A DNA stretch of 64,000 nt from Septoria linicola (GCA_024114885.1 CP099425.1:558001-622000); one strand, 5' to 3'; positions 37,401-50,693 are shown, counted from the stretch's first letter. The notes: generated by a model from the sequence alone, not told the origin. Translations and numbers: made by a program.

Positions 37401-38381
37401 GTCCTACGTAAAAGTAGCTTCTCGATTTCTTAGTATATAGTATAACAAATCTAGCTCCTTTAGTAGTAGTTCTATACTAGGTTTAAACTTTATAAGCCGT
37501 TTAGGCGTAAGCTATAATCTAGGCTCGATCGTCGAGAACCTCTTAGTTAAGTACTTACTATTATAAGGTCTAGTACTAGGTAGTATAGCCGCTTCCTTCT
37601 TAATATAAGTCCGTCGCTAGTTCTTTAATCCGCTAGGGTTTAAGCTATTAGTTATAGTAATGTCTATATTTACTAGTTTAATCTTGTCGGTAACTCGCTT
37701 ATAAAGAGTATAGGCGCTAATATAGTTATCTAGCTTCTACTACCCTATAGCTTCTTTATTACGAGCTCTCTCTACTACTATATTAATAGCGGCCGAGATA
37801 ACGTACGTCTCTTTACTAAGCTCGTCGTCTACTTTATTAGAAATAACCTCGTCGTAGAGTCCAGGTTCTTAGATAGCTAGTCCTACCTCTCTAATCTTCC
37901 TACGAGTAATTATTAAGTATTCGCCTCTATAATTCGAACCCTAGCTCGATTAAGGCACTAGTATAGCCTCTTTAAAACTATACCTAATACTCTAGTATAA
38001 GTCTCGCTCGCTAGTATAAGCTAGCTTAGCTTCGCTAGTAGCTAGTAAAAGCTTCTTAAGTTAGCTATTTTAGCTAAATTTAGTAACGTTACTTTTAACG
38101 GCCGCTACTACGAGATAGTTATACTATGTTTAAGTCTAGCTATAATTAACCTATCTTAATAGTTCGAGCTACTATCGTAGAGAGGTGCTTTATCTAATTA
38201 AGTCTACTATAAAATAGTCTCTAAAGTAAATTACCTTTATATACGATAACTACTACGTAAGGTAGTTAAAGACTTAATTCTCTAGGAGTTTAGGGCTATT
38301 AGTAACCGTAAACGAATACTAGTACTAATCGCTTATCTATCTATACTACTAGTATAGTTTGAAGTATAGTATAGAAGGTAT
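34408..38381 (-). pseudogene. A3 ORF2 relic: RT, RNaseH, integrase
   Basis: This is the minus-strand equivalent of 12,251-16,230. Integrase lies toward 34,700-35,800 and RT toward 36,500-37,300. The catalytic pair near 36,850 reads Asn-Asn. The part 34,808-36,170 matches 1-1,365 and 36,170-42,542 matches 21,318-27,692, which is how A1 was recognised as a split copy. Confidence 0.85.
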
Positions 38382-38386
38382 AACGT

Positions 38387-38409
38387 AATTATCGTTTAAA
38401 AAGGCAACT
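38387..38409 (-). repeat. 23-bp near-palindrome, A3 site 2
   Basis: On the plus strand it begins AATTATCG and ends GGCAACT; equivalent to 12,223-12,245. Confidence 0.82.
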
Positions 38410-41333
38410 ATAGAACGTTCTACTAGCTAACCCCTCTAAGTAGAGTTTTTACCTCTAACTACTAAACCTTATATAGAAAGGGTAGTAGAAGCTTGAAAAG
38501 CTTATAATCCCTCTCTCTACTCCTCGCTATTATAAGATCTAGAGTCCTCGATAGTATACTCTATATTCTTTAGCTAATAATTACTAAAAGTTAGAGTTCA
38601 GATACTAACTTCTATAGAATCTAGACGCGATATAAGTATTAGAGCCTCTACTAAACTCGTGCTATCGACTAGAGCTAGTTCCTTAGTACTCTAGCTTTTC
38701 CTAGGACTTGTTCTATAGTACGTATATTACTACGGCTATTAAAACCGGTAAATATAATAATATAGCTGTCTAGAGTACTAATTAAGCTCTCCTAAGAGCT
38801 ATTATCGTAGTTCTTAGAAGCTAGGCGTACCTACCGCGCCTATAGTCGGCTAAGTAAGATCGGGCCGTTCGCTAGTAAGACTAGAAATAGTATCGTAACT
38901 CTTACTCTAAAGGTATCGATTAATACCTCTAGGTAGTACCTAATAAAAGTAACCTTGCCTCTAACTCCTCCTATAGTAATATTACTAAGAGGGGTTATAC
39001 TAACTTAAAGCTTTCGAACGTGTTCGATTAGTATAATTATTAACTTAGCCCTCTCGTTAATTAAAGACTTATAAGCTATTATTTAAGGGCTATACTTCGT
39101 AGGTACGTAGATACTTAGAATAATCTAATAGATATTATTAAAGGATAGAAGGATATTATCTATTCGCTTATAAAGCTTAGAAGCGGGCCTAGACTTAACT
39201 ATATTAATCGCTATAGTAGTAACCTAGAAGGCCTTAATATCGGTCGCTAAAACAGCTTTCGTTAGCTCCTCCTCTACCTACTTACTAAAGGCTTTAGATA
39301 GTAAGGAATATATACTAATCTTAGCTCTACTACCTCTATTCGTACGCTTCTTTATATAAAGCTTATTAAGCTTCTTACGTAGATCTATATCGTTTAGAAT
39401 ACGACCTTATAAGGAATACGACGCTCGCTCGCTATAGAGAATAATCTCTACTAAGCTTAACTAGACCTTAGATTCGAGTATTTTATCTATCTAGAAGACG
39501 TTAGCGTTATTATTAGCGTATATAGCTCGAAGGTAATTGTCTATACGCTTGGTCTTTAGAGGCTCTTTAGCCTTCTTTCGCTTTTAAGTATATATAGGAG
39601 CGACTAGAACTAGTAGACCGTTTAGGTAGTCGTATATCTACTTATCCTCGATCTTATCGTTATTATATCTCTAAGTTTAAGAATCCTCTAACTCCTCTAT
39701 ATCTATAAGGTAAGGAGCTAGCTAGTTTTTATCTTTAACCTCTTTAATATAAGAGTAACGATAAGTACGGGTTCTTATAGCTATAGCCTAGGTCGTAATC
39801 TACTTCTATACTCCTATTAGCTATCTTCTAACTAGATAAGAAGGGTTTAGGTTCTACTTTATCTTTACGCTATCTCCGGCTACGTAGGTACCGATTAGAT
39901 CGTCCTAATCCTTCTAGGTAATAGAAGCGACTTAACTAATATTAATAGGACTATTAATACTAGCTACCTTGTTCGCTATCCTCTACTAGCTCGCTCTTAG
40001 TATTAATAAACGATCTATATTTTCAAGATCGATCTTCCTATAGCGCTACTCTAATACTCCTATTAATATAAATAGCTTTAGTAGTTCCTTGTCCTAGTAG
40101 TACTATATCTTTTCCGTACCTAGGCGAGGTATTCTATAGTATATAATACCGGTCTTTAGATCTCTATATATTAAGCCCTTAGTCTCGAACTATTATAGGT
40201 ACTCGTAGTTTGTAGCTATATAGCCTTCGAGCCTATATATCTAATAACCTAAAATCTTTAGAGCGATCGCTATATAGGCCTTAATTATTAACCTATTATC
40301 TATCGTAGCTAAGTTAATCGAAATCTCCTAGCTATAAGTAGGCCTTAGAATATATAGATAGTCGTGATTATAAGACTTCGCTCGCTATCCTATCGACAAG
40401 CGTAGTAGCTACGAGCCTCCTTCTTTAAGCCGACGAATCGTAGTAATTACGAGGTCTTATATACTAGCGGTAATATTATCGACGCTTACTAGTTTACAGC
40501 CTTTATAGACTACCATTTCTCTAGCCTTAAACTTAGAGTTCAGCCTTAGAGTAGACTTCTTTACTACTTTATATAACTACTAGACGTCTCTACCGCCTTC
40601 GTTATATACTTCTATTTTAAAGTCCTTATTACTATTAATCTAACGCTAGGCTGTCTTTAAGAGCTTACTATAATCTAAGTTACTATTATTAAAGTCTAAC
40701 CTAAGATAGGCCTAGAGTCTCTTACTAAAACGAAATAGAAGGCCTTATATAAATAGAAGAGTACGAGAACGCTTATCTATATACGAAGTAGGTATAGTAT
40801 TAGAGTAGAGTATAAACTGCCTTAAGTACTCTAAGAGATTATTATCCTCGTTACGGTTAACCTTATAAAGGTTCTCTATATAGTAGCAGTTTCTAAGTAT
40901 ATATATATTATCGTACTTTCGGTACTTTTTAATAATCGACTTCTTAAACTTAGCGTAGTTTCGATTATAGAAACTATTAAGGCGCTAGTATCGTCTACGT
41001 TAGACAACCGTAACCTAAGTAAGTAACTTCTTATAAAGCTACTTATTATTATTAATAAGTAGAATAGCGTAGTTTCTATATAGTACTTTAAAGCGCTTAA
41101 TATACTCGGTTACGTTCTCTCTATTAAAGAAGAGATTCTAGTCTAAGCTAGGTAGTAGCGGAACCTAAGCGATAATTATCTTCTAGCTTTAGGTTACTTA
41201 GATAGTCTCTATAAGTAGCTAGAACTACGTTATAGATAGTCTACCTCCTAAGCTCGATTCTTAAAAGATATTAGCGTTAGAGTTAAGGTTAGTACCTTCT
41301 TAGTCCTCCGCTTCTATAGACATATTGTTATCT
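38410..41333 (-). pseudogene. A3 ORF1 relic, gag-protease
   Basis: This is the minus-strand equivalent of A2 ORF1, uninterrupted. The candidate ATG is at 41,333-41,331 and the protease-like part about 39,150-38,850. It is damaged by the same class of transitions as the other copies. Confidence 0.7.
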
Positions 41334-41525
41334 AGTAGAGAGAATAAAGTAAAAGTAGGTAGTAGCTTTACTAGTAATCTTCGAATTTACTTATTAAGTA
41401 GGTTAGATAAGCTACTCTCTAGTATTTTAGGCTAGCTAGTAGATACTAATTTACTTATAGAGCTCGTTCGAAAGTGTTCTAAGAGTATATTATACTCTCC
41501 TTAATTAGGTTTTTAAATAAAATAT

Positions 41526-41548
41526 AGTTATCGTTTAAAACGATAACT
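41526..41548 (-). repeat. 23-bp perfect palindrome, A3 site 1
   Basis: The arms AGTTATCGTTT and AAACGATAACT are perfect inverted repeats around a single A. This is the best preserved of the family A palindromes. Confidence 0.9.
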
Positions 41549-42263
41549 AAAAAATAAGAGTCTAAAATTTTCTTAGCTATCGGAAGGTAAACGTTAAACT
41601 TTTCTTTATAATACCGAGGCTATATTAATTATACCTAATAAGCGAAGGTATGTCGTGTCGTATAGTTCGACCGTTTATAGCTAGACGCGTCTATCTTACT
41701 TATTTAGGTAATTCGCTAAACGACTATAGTAGTATAATATTACGTTAGCCTATACTATATATCGGGTCTAGGGCCTTAGACGTAATTAGTGTCCTTAGCT
41801 AAACGATTAGCGTCTTACGCCGTACTAGGGCTTATTCTAAGCGATCTATATACTAGAGGATACGAGATTACCTAGACGGGTCTGGCCTATCCTATAGCCT
41901 CTACGCTATCCGAACGAGAGCGTTTTCACGCTAAACTAGGGTCTAATCGAAGACTATTATAGATATAGAGACCCTAAGTAAATCTCCGATATAGTAAGTC
42001 GCCTTACTATCTATATAGTAATTACTAAATAGATCCGTACTAAGAGGTACTAGAGGTTTATAACTTTTCTAGGTTAGAGCGATATCTATATTCTAGAGGC
42101 TTCTATATTATTATAGCCCTTTAAGTCGCCTCTTACGTAGGCTTCTTTTAGGCCTCTTATTAATGTTTATAGTACGTTAGTTCTCGCTTTAAGGCTACTA
42201 TCTACCCTCTACGCTTCTAGTCCTAGTATAAGAGAGAAGAGATAGCCTTACCTTCGGCTCTAT

Positions 42264-42542
42264 TAATAGATAATAACTACTTTAATACTAACCTCCTAGG
42301 CAGGTATAAGAGTAGTCGCTATAGAACAAGACCTATTCGGAGAGTAATAGTCTTGTAATACGTTAATTAACTAGTAGTAACGAGCTTAAAATAGTAGTCC
42401 TAAGACTAAGAGCCTATACTAGGACCGTAGGATATTAAATTAATTAAGTAGAGTAAACATTTTTATCTTAGAAACGAGCTACTACCTTGCTTTTATACTA
42501 AAACTACTAAGTACGGTATATAGGTAGGCCTTTACCTTACTA
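42264..42542 (-). repeat. 5' LTR of A3
   Basis: This is the 279-bp partner of 29,290-29,568. It is followed by the ctag duplication and the continuation of C1. Confidence 0.92.
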
Positions 42543-44388
42543 CTAGTATAGTCTTATAAGTTCTAAAGAGTCTCTATAGGCTAAAGTAAGCTATAAGAGA
42601 CTAGAATTAGCTATATATATTAAAGCTAAAAGGAATAGGATTTAGATAATTAGAAGTAGACCTATATCTTCTAATCTATAAGAAAAGAAAAGACCTAATA
42701 ATCCTAATCTATATTAATAATATACCTATTACTATAGAGAGACTAGAAGATATCCTCTAGTTTAAAGACTAACTTAGTAAGGTCTTTAAGATTAAAGATC
42801 TTAGAGAGCTAGATAAGATTCTTAGAATAAGACTAATAAGAAATAGATAGTAAGGCTAGCTAAAACTTAACTAGAAGTATTATATCTAAGAGAACCTAGC
42901 TAAGATAGGAATAGGCTAAGAAACTATATTACTAACTCTTTTACTAATAGATAGCTATAAAAGTCTAAAGCCTACTAAACTAAATAATAAAAGGTATAAT
43001 AAATAGAAGTACTAATCTATTATTAGAATATAGATATAGCTTATAACTATTATAAGACTAGATATTTTATTTACTCTTAGAAGATTAAGCTTCTATATTA
43101 GTAATCTAATAGTAGGATATATAAAGGCTCTAAAGAAGCTAACTAGATACCTAAGATTAAACCTAGACCTTAGTCTAAGATACTTAAGGAATAGTTAAGG
43201 CTATCTTACTAGATATATAGACTCTAACTATATAATAGACAAGACTAATAGAGTCTTAATCCTTAAATATATCTTCTTCTTTTATAGTATACTAATCTCC
43301 TAAATAAGTAAGAAGTAGAAATCTATAGCTATATCTATAATAGAAGCTAAATATATAGCTATAAGAGTATATATAAAATAGTTATAGTTCCTTAGTACTC
43401 TTTTAAGAGAGCTTAGATACCTAGAGTTAGTAGGAGAATATTCTTACTAACTAAGGATTCTTAGTAACTAGGAAACTATTACTAGAATTAGGCTAATTTA
43501 GCTAAAAGGTAATAACTAAGCTACCTTTACTCTAGTTAAGGACTTATATATTTATAATAAGTCTAAATATATTAATATCTTATATAATACTATAAGAAAG
43601 CTCTAGTAGAATAGACTTATCTCTATAGAATATATAAATATAAAAGAGATAGTAGTAGATAGTCTTACTAAGCTAAAGAATAGACTATAGTTTTAGGAGT
43701 TTATAAGGTAGCTCTATCTTATATAAGAGATATATAAAAGATAACTCTAAGCCTTAGAGTTAAACTAAGAGGAGTCTAAAAGAAAGATTTTAGTTACTTA
43801 ACTCCTTCTTAGTTAGACTTTATAAAGTCCTAAATACTCTTACTAATATTAGACCTATTACTAACTATAATATTACTATATAGCACCTAGCTAAACTAGA
43901 TACCCTTTAAGGCTAAGTACTAGTTAATATTAAAGACCTTCTCTATAGTAGCTATTATCTCCTCTACTAGTATATAGTTACTCTACTCCCTAGCTTAATA
44001 TAAGATCTCTATAGCTAAGAATAGTATACTCTAAAGGCTATTAGGGAACTAAGAAGCTATATAGAATATAACTAAGTAGGGGACTAGGCTATAAGAAATC
44101 TAGAGAGCTATTAGAATTAGCTATAAGAAAGAATAAAGGTAACTTACTAGATAGTCTATATCCTAAATAATCTACTCTTATATAAGAGAGGAAGAAGATC
44201 TTATAGAAGGCATTTCTTTTACCTTTCTATAGAAGATAGTAGTATAGAAAGTTTATTAGATTAATAGTTAGTACTATCTAGTTATTAGTCTAAAAAGTAA
44301 GTACTTAATAACTAATTAAGATTAGGGCTAGTACTTAAGTATTATAGATAATCTATAGAAAGATCTAACTATATAGTATAAGTAGGAG
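42543..44388 (+). pseudogene. C1 pol relic, part 2: RT end, RNaseH and 3' region
   Basis: Copia RT resumes after A3: an active-site motif near 42,700-42,720 reads YINNI (expected YVDDI). It is followed by RNaseH with ARYIDSNYIIDKTNR-type and EAKYIAIRVYIKQLQF segments (about 43,200-43,700). Reading continues with only TAG/TAA stops for some distance toward the LTR. A short purine tract (AAGTAGGAG) abuts the LTR at 44,389. Confidence 0.8.
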
Positions 44389-44665
44389 TATTAAGAATAT
44401 ATCCTAGATAGTTAGTCTAGATATAGATATTTAAGTATAGTTCTAGATACCTAAGGTATCTACCTAAGGCTTAGTAAGAGGTATATCTTACTTCTCTTTC
44501 TTCTCTTCTTAGATAACTAACTTAATTAACTTTATATTTAGTTTCTAGTATATTACTACTATACTATATATATAAGTTAGTTTAAGATTAATCCTCTATT
44601 CTTCTTTACTACGCTATACTCTCCTTAATATTATATAGTATATAATACGCTCTCTACTTTTAATA
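44389..44665 (+). repeat. 3' LTR of C1
   Basis: The 277-bp LTR starts tattaagaat and ends cttttaata. It matches the reverse complement of 44,674-44,950 and 50,694-50,970. Confidence 0.92.
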
Positions 44666-44673
44666 CTAATTCT

Positions 44674-44950
44674 TATTAAAAGTAGAGGGCGTATTATATA
44701 CTATATAATATTAAGGAGGGTATAGCGTAGTAAAGAAGAATAGGGGATTAATCTTAAACTAACTTATATATATAGTATAGTAGTAATATACTAGGAACTA
44801 AATATAAAGTTAATTAAGTTAGTTATCTAAGAAGAGAAGAAAGAGAAGCAAGATATACCTCTTACTAAGCCTTAGGTAGATGCCTTAGGTATCTAGAACT
44901 ATACTTAGAAGTCTATATCTAAACTAACTATCTAGGATATATTCTTAATA
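44674..44950 (-). repeat. 3' LTR of C2
   Basis: The 277-bp LTR runs from tattaaaagt to attcttaata on the plus strand. Confidence 0.92.
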
Positions 44951-45599
44951 CTCCTACTTATACTATATAGTTAGATCTTTTAATAGATTATCTATAGTAC
45001 TTAAATACTAGTCCTAATCTTAATTAGTTATTAAGTACTTGCTTTTTAGACTAATAACTAGATAGTACTAACTATTAATCTAATAAACTTTCTATACTAC
45101 TATCTCCTATAAAAAGGTAAAAGAAATACCTTCTATAAGATCTTCCTTCTCTCTTATATAGGAGTAGATTATTTAGGATATAGACTATCTAGTAAGTTAC
45201 CTCTATTCTTTCTTATAGCTAATTCTAATAGCTCTCTAGATTCCTTATAGCCTAGTCCTCTACTTAGTTATATTCTATATAGCTTCTTAGTTCCCTAATA
45301 ACCTTTAGGGTATACTATTCTTAGCTATAAGGATCTTATATTAAGCTAGGGAGTAGAGTAACTATATACTAGTAGAGGAGATAATAGCTACTATAGAGAA
45401 GGTCTTTAATATTAACTAGTACTTAGCCTTAGAGAGTATCTAGTTTAGCTAGGTACTATATAGTAATATTATAGTTAGTAATAGGTCTAATATTAGTAAG
45501 AGTATTTAGGACTTTATAAAGTCTAACTAAAAAGGAGTTAAGTAACTAAAATCTTTCTTTTAGACTCCTCTTAGTTTAACTCTAAGGCTTAGAGTTATC

Positions 45600-48500
45600 T
45601 TTTATATATCTCTTATATAAGGTAGAGCTACCTTATAAACTCCTAAAACTATAGTCTATTCTTTAGCTTAGTAAGACTATCTACTACTATCTCTTTTATA
45701 TTTATATATTCTATAGAGATAAGTCTATTCTACTAGAGCTTTCTTATAGCATTATATAAGATATTAATATATTTAGACTTATTATAAATATATAAATCCT
45801 TAACTAGAGTAAGGGTAGCTTAGTTATTATCTTTTAGCTAAATTAGCCTAATTCTAGTAATAGTTTCCTAGTTACTAAGGATCCTTAGTTAGTAAGAATA
45901 TTCTCCTACTAACTCTAGGTATCTAAGCTCTCTTAAAAGAGTACTAAGGAACTATAACTATTTTATATATACTTCTATAGCTATATATTTAGCTTCTATT
46001 ATAGATATAGCTATAGATTTCTACTTCTTACTTATCTAGGAGATTAGTATACTATAAAAGAAGAAGATATATCTAAGGATTAAGACTCTATTAGTCTTAT
46101 CTATTACGTATTTAGAGTCTATATATCTAGTAAGATAGCCTTAACTATTCCTTAAGTATTTTAGACTAAGGTCTAGGTTTGATCTTAGGTATCTAGTTAG
46201 CTTCTTTAGAGCTTTTATATATCCTACTATTAGATTACTAATATAAGAGCTTAATCTTCTAAGAGTAAATAAAATGTCTAGTCTTATAATAGTTATAAGC
46301 TATATCTATATTCTAATAATAGATTAGTACTCCTATTTATTATATCTTTTATTATTTAGTCTAGTAGGCTTTAGACTTTTATAGCTATCTATTAGTAAAA
46401 GAGTTAGTAATATAGTTTCTTAGCCTATTCCTATCTTAGCTAGGTTCTCTTAGATATAATGTTTCTAGTTAAGTTTTAGCTAGCCTTACTATCTATTTCT
46501 TATTAGTCTTATTCTAAGAATCTTGTCTAGCTCTCTAAGATCTTTAATCTTAAAGACCTTACTAAGTTAGTCTTTAAACTAGAGAACATCCTCTAGTCTC
46601 TCTATAGTAATAGATATATTATTAATATAGATTAGGATTATTAGGTCTTTCCTTTTCTTATAGATTAGAAGATATAGGTCTACTTCTAATTATCTAAATC
46701 CTATTCCTTTTAGCTTTAATATATATAGCTGATTCTAGTCTCTTATAGCTTACTTTAGCCTATAGAGACTCCTTAGAACTTATAAGACTATACTAGTTAG
46801 TAGGTTAATACCTAGTAGTAGGATTATATAGATATCCTTATATAGGGTACTCTCTATAAATATATTATTTATATCTACTTAGTATAGAACTAGGTCCTTC
46901 TTATAGACTATAGCTATAAATCCTCTTAGAGTATCCTACCTAACTATAGAGGCAAAAGTTTCTATATAGTCTACTCTATACTTTTAGGAGAACTCTCTTA
47001 TAACTAGTCTTATCTTAAACTTTTTAATAGCTCTACTAAGCTTTCTCTTAATATTAAAGACCTATCTTAAGGTAACTAAGTTAGCCCCTTTTAGTAAGAC
47101 TACTATAGTCTAGGTATTATTACTTATAAGTATATCTAGCTCCTTCTAAATAGCTTCTTACTAGAGATAACTCTACTTAGAGTTACTTACTACTTCCTTA
47201 TAGTTCCTTAGGATTAGAATTTCCTATTTATATATTCCTACTTCTTTAGTAGCTAAGAATATAATCTCTTTAACTTTCTCTAAGAATTCTAGGTCCTATA
47301 GGATACCTAGGTTAATAGAGCTTATAGCTAAGAAGAAAGCTTAATACTCTAGGAGCATTTCCTTATCTAGCTAGCTATTCTAATCTAGCTTAAGCCTAAT
47401 TAGCTTTAGCTTCTAGTTAAATTTATTAAGTTCTTAGGATACTTTCCTCTTTCTAAGAGTTTGCTTTAGAGCTATCTACTCCTAATCTACCTCTATAGTT
47501 TCTTAAGTAGAATTCTTAGATTCTTTTTTAACTTTCTTTTAGTCTAGGAATTTTCTATACTCTCCTATATCTTCTAGTAGAGGTAGAAGTTATATAAAGA
47601 GTTTCTTTCCTTCCTAAACCTATACTAATAGCTAAAGAGGAGGAGGCTTCTACTAGCCTAGACTAGGAGTACCTAGAGTACTTCTACTAGCTTATAGAGT
47701 AGGCTAGCTAATAGTTCTTAGCCTTCTAATAGGTTTTCTTTCTAGAGCTAAACTAGAGAGATTCTTAATTTTAATATTTAAGTCTAATTCTCTACCTAGC
47801 TTATCTTTAAAGAAGATTATATTAGTATACTACTTAATAGCCTTTATATCTAGCTCCTAGAACTTCTATACCTTTACTATATTATTATAGTATCTAATAA
47901 ATATAGTATCCTTTCCTCTATTTATTAGTTTATTACTCCTTATCTACTAAGGCTATACTCTTATATCTATATATACTATAGCTCTATATCCCTATACTTT
48001 AAGGTAGGAGACTATTAGTTTAATCCTATTAAAAGCTTTATTAGGTAAGAGCTTAAATCTTTTAATATTAGATCTATTTAGGAGCTTGTTCCTTATATAT
48101 ACCTATACTTTAAAAGCTTCTAGCTAAAACTTAATAGGTATCTTACTTTCTTTAAGTATTACTCTAATAGAGGCCTCTAATATTTAGATAGACCTCTTAA
48201 CTACTCTATTCTAGAGTAAATTATAGGCCTTAGTTAGCTTAAGAGTAATTCTAAAGTCCTTCTCCTACTATTTAATTAAAGTAGTAATCTCTCTAGCATT
48301 ATTAGCCCTTATAGACTTAAGGAGTACTACTAACTACCTTTCTACCTTAATCCTCTAGTTCTAAAGAGTAGTTAGTATATCTAATCTAGCCTTAAGTAGA
48401 AATACCTATTTCTTTCTTAAGAAGTTATTAATAATCTTAAGCTACTATATAAAACCTTTTACTAATAATAGTAATAGTCTATAGATGTCTACTAATATAA

Positions 48501-50600
48501 GAGCTAATCTTTTAGGTCTTCTCTTAATAGACTTACCTAGGTATTTCTTTATCTTACCTATTATATAGATCCTATATTTATACTCTTCCTAGTTAGGAAT
48601 TAAAATTCTCTTCTTAAGATTAGTAACTTTATAAAGGTTTAAGAGTAACCCTCTTCTAAAGTATATAAATCTTCTATACTATAGCTCCTACTATTTTAGA
48701 TCCTTCTCTAATAGAGTAATATAGGTATTATTAACCTCTATAAGATTATATAGTAAGTAATATAACTTTTCCTATAAGAGAGGTAATATCTTACTAATAA
48801 ATAGAATACCTCTAACTAGCTTAGTCTTTATAACTATTTAGCTATCTAGGAAGGTAAGAGTAAAATTAGGCTTTTAGACTCTAAATTGCTTACTAAACTA
48901 ATCCTATAATATAAGATTTACTCTAAGATTAGGAATAAATAGTATCTTATTAAGTAGAACTTCTCTTTCTAAGATTCTCTTTATCTATACTAGCCTAGAG
49001 TAGGTTATATAGAGGTATCCTCCTCCTATCTTAATCTATACTTTCTTCCTTAGTAGCTTTACTAATCTAAAGAAGAATAGTTAGTTAGTTATATAGGATA
49101 AGGTATAGGAATCTAAGAGCTATTCTTAGAGTAATAACTTACCTTTAGCCTTAATTATAGAATAGGCTAACTTATCTTAGTTATTATCTTCTAATAGAGA
49201 ATTATTATTACTTCTAGAACTAGAGTAAGTTCTAGAATTAGAACTAGAACTAGACTCCTAGGCTAAAAATCCTTTCTTTAGAAGCTTTCTAGACTTTTCT
49301 ATCCTTTAAAACTATTTACCTATTTTCTAGATAACCTTCTTTAGCTTATTATATAATAATAACTTATAGATAGCTTTCTTAATATATCTAGTATTCCTTA
49401 GTAAAGAGGATCTTCTAACTCTTCTTTTAAAGAATAATCCCTAAGGGTCCTTCTAGTTCTTAGTACTATTTCTCTACTAGAATAGTTTCTTAGTAATAGA
49501 AAGGTTAGGATAATCCTTTAACTAGTACTTCCTTTTCTTATAAAGCTAGTATATTAGTAGAGACTTTCTTTAGTAGAGCTACCTAGAATAGAATATAGCT
49601 AAACCTATATCTATCTTATCTAGATTATCTCTTATCTCTTAGGACTTAAGTAGAAAAAGAATAGTATCTATATTTAAGGATAGTTAGGTTATAATAGTAT
49701 TCTTAGCTACTTAGTATAATATAGGTAAGGACTATAGAAGATATTTTAGCCTTTTCTCTTAGCTCTAGTAGTAAGCTTCCTAAGGATTAATCTTAGTAAT
49801 CCTCTTACCTAGACCTTTAAGGTATCTCTATACTTCCCTAATTATTTTATTAGGTAATATCCTAAATATAATAAACTACTTAATTAGACCTATAGTATAG
49901 GACTTTAGGACTTTATTATACTTGTTCTAGAGAATTACCTATATCTTAGCTACTAGTATAGTAATATACTATATCTCTAGCTCTATCTTATTATCTTTAC
50001 TAATACTATATCTAATACTAAACCTATATACTATATTATCTTTTAAGAAGTATTAATTCTAAGTAATATATATCTAGAGGCTAGTATCCTACTAAACTAT
50101 ATATAGGTTCTCTCTAATAATTAGTTAGCTAATTACTTAGAACTAGTCCTTTCTTTCTAGCTTATCTATCTATAGCTTAAACTATCTCTTCTAGTTAGTT
50201 CTATCTAGGATTAGAATCCTTTAGCTCTTCTTGTCCTCTTAGTCTATTATAGAAATAGATAAATAGAATAAATAATTAGTAGAATACTTTAGACTAGCTA
50301 AGAATTCTAGAGAAGAGTAATTTCTTATAGTAAGGAGACTAGCTCTAAGAGATAGGGATTCTTCGTATTTAGGAAATTACTAAGACTTAGATCTTTCTCT
50401 CTTAGTAGAGTTTCTATTACTAGGTAGTAGGAAGGCTAAGTAGCCTCTTCTAACTCTAGTAATACTAGGTATAATAGTAGAGAACTAGGTAGATATTAAT
50501 AAAGTAGAAATATACTACTATCTTATAGAGATCTTTACTAACTTATATACTACTAGGTACAAACTAGCTTCGTTAGTAATATAGTTAGGGAAACTTCTAG
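45600..50600 (-). pseudogene. C2 gag-pol relic
   Basis: Minus strand: gag-like part about 50,550-49,230; protease about 49,150-48,950; GAG-pre-integrase and integrase about 48,750-47,900; RT about 47,260-46,550 with EANLVTLRQVFNIK, KVRLVIKGFSQKYRVDYIE and QVDINNIFIEST (TAG read as Gln); active-site pair near 46,615 read as Asn-Asn; RNaseH about 46,250-45,650. Stops are TAG/TAA throughout. The part 44,951-45,600 holds no domain I recognise. Confidence 0.82.
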
Positions 50601-50678
50601 GCCCTAAATGTTTTCTATAAACTATAAGGGATATAAGTAACCTATACTAATATAGGTTACTCCTATTTAGTATATAAA

Positions 50679-50693
50679 CCTAGGCTTATAACC
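50679..50693 (-). other. Primer binding site of C2, probably half-tRNA initiator Met
   Basis: Directly inside the 5' LTR the coding strand reads GGTTATAAGCCTAGG. Undoing RIP-type changes gives a GGTTATGAGCC core followed by CAGG, the complement of the anticodon stem-loop of initiator tRNA-Met. Copia of Drosophila and Ty5 of yeast are known to prime with such a half tRNA. Confidence 0.5.

Larger units (their letters stand above)
29290..42542 (-). mobile_element. Family A Ty3/gypsy retrotransposon, copy A3, complete and uninterrupted
   Basis: A3 is a 13,253-bp element on the minus strand with 279-bp LTRs at 29,290-29,568 (3') and 42,264-42,542 (5'). The target duplication is ctag (29,286-29,289 and 42,543-42,546), in copia RT of C1. 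It is the reference copy for family A here. Order on the minus strand: ORF1 41,333-38,410, palindrome, ORF2 38,381-34,408, spacer, palindrome, ORF3 33,230-29,703, palindrome, LTR. Confidence 0.95.
27693..44665 (+). mobile_element. Family C Ty1/copia retrotransposon, copy C1, in two pieces around A3
   Basis: The pieces are 27,693-29,289 and 42,543-44,665; joined, they equal the reverse complement of 44,674-48,395 in C2. The 5' part lies left of the window, beyond A1. The break at 29,289/42,543 falls in RT and carries the A3 duplication ctag. The 3' LTR is 44,389-44,665. CpG is nearly absent from the internal part, unlike in A and B, and CpA/TpG is absent too. Confidence 0.9.
42547..46793. repeat. 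Inverted repeat of about 2 x 2.1 kb formed by C1 and C2, tail to tail
   Basis: The right part of C1 (42,547-44,665) and the left part of C2 (44,674-46,793) are reverse complements with an 8-bp spacer (ctaattct). The homology continues on either side of A3 as 27,693-29,289 against about 46,794-48,395. Confidence 0.9.
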
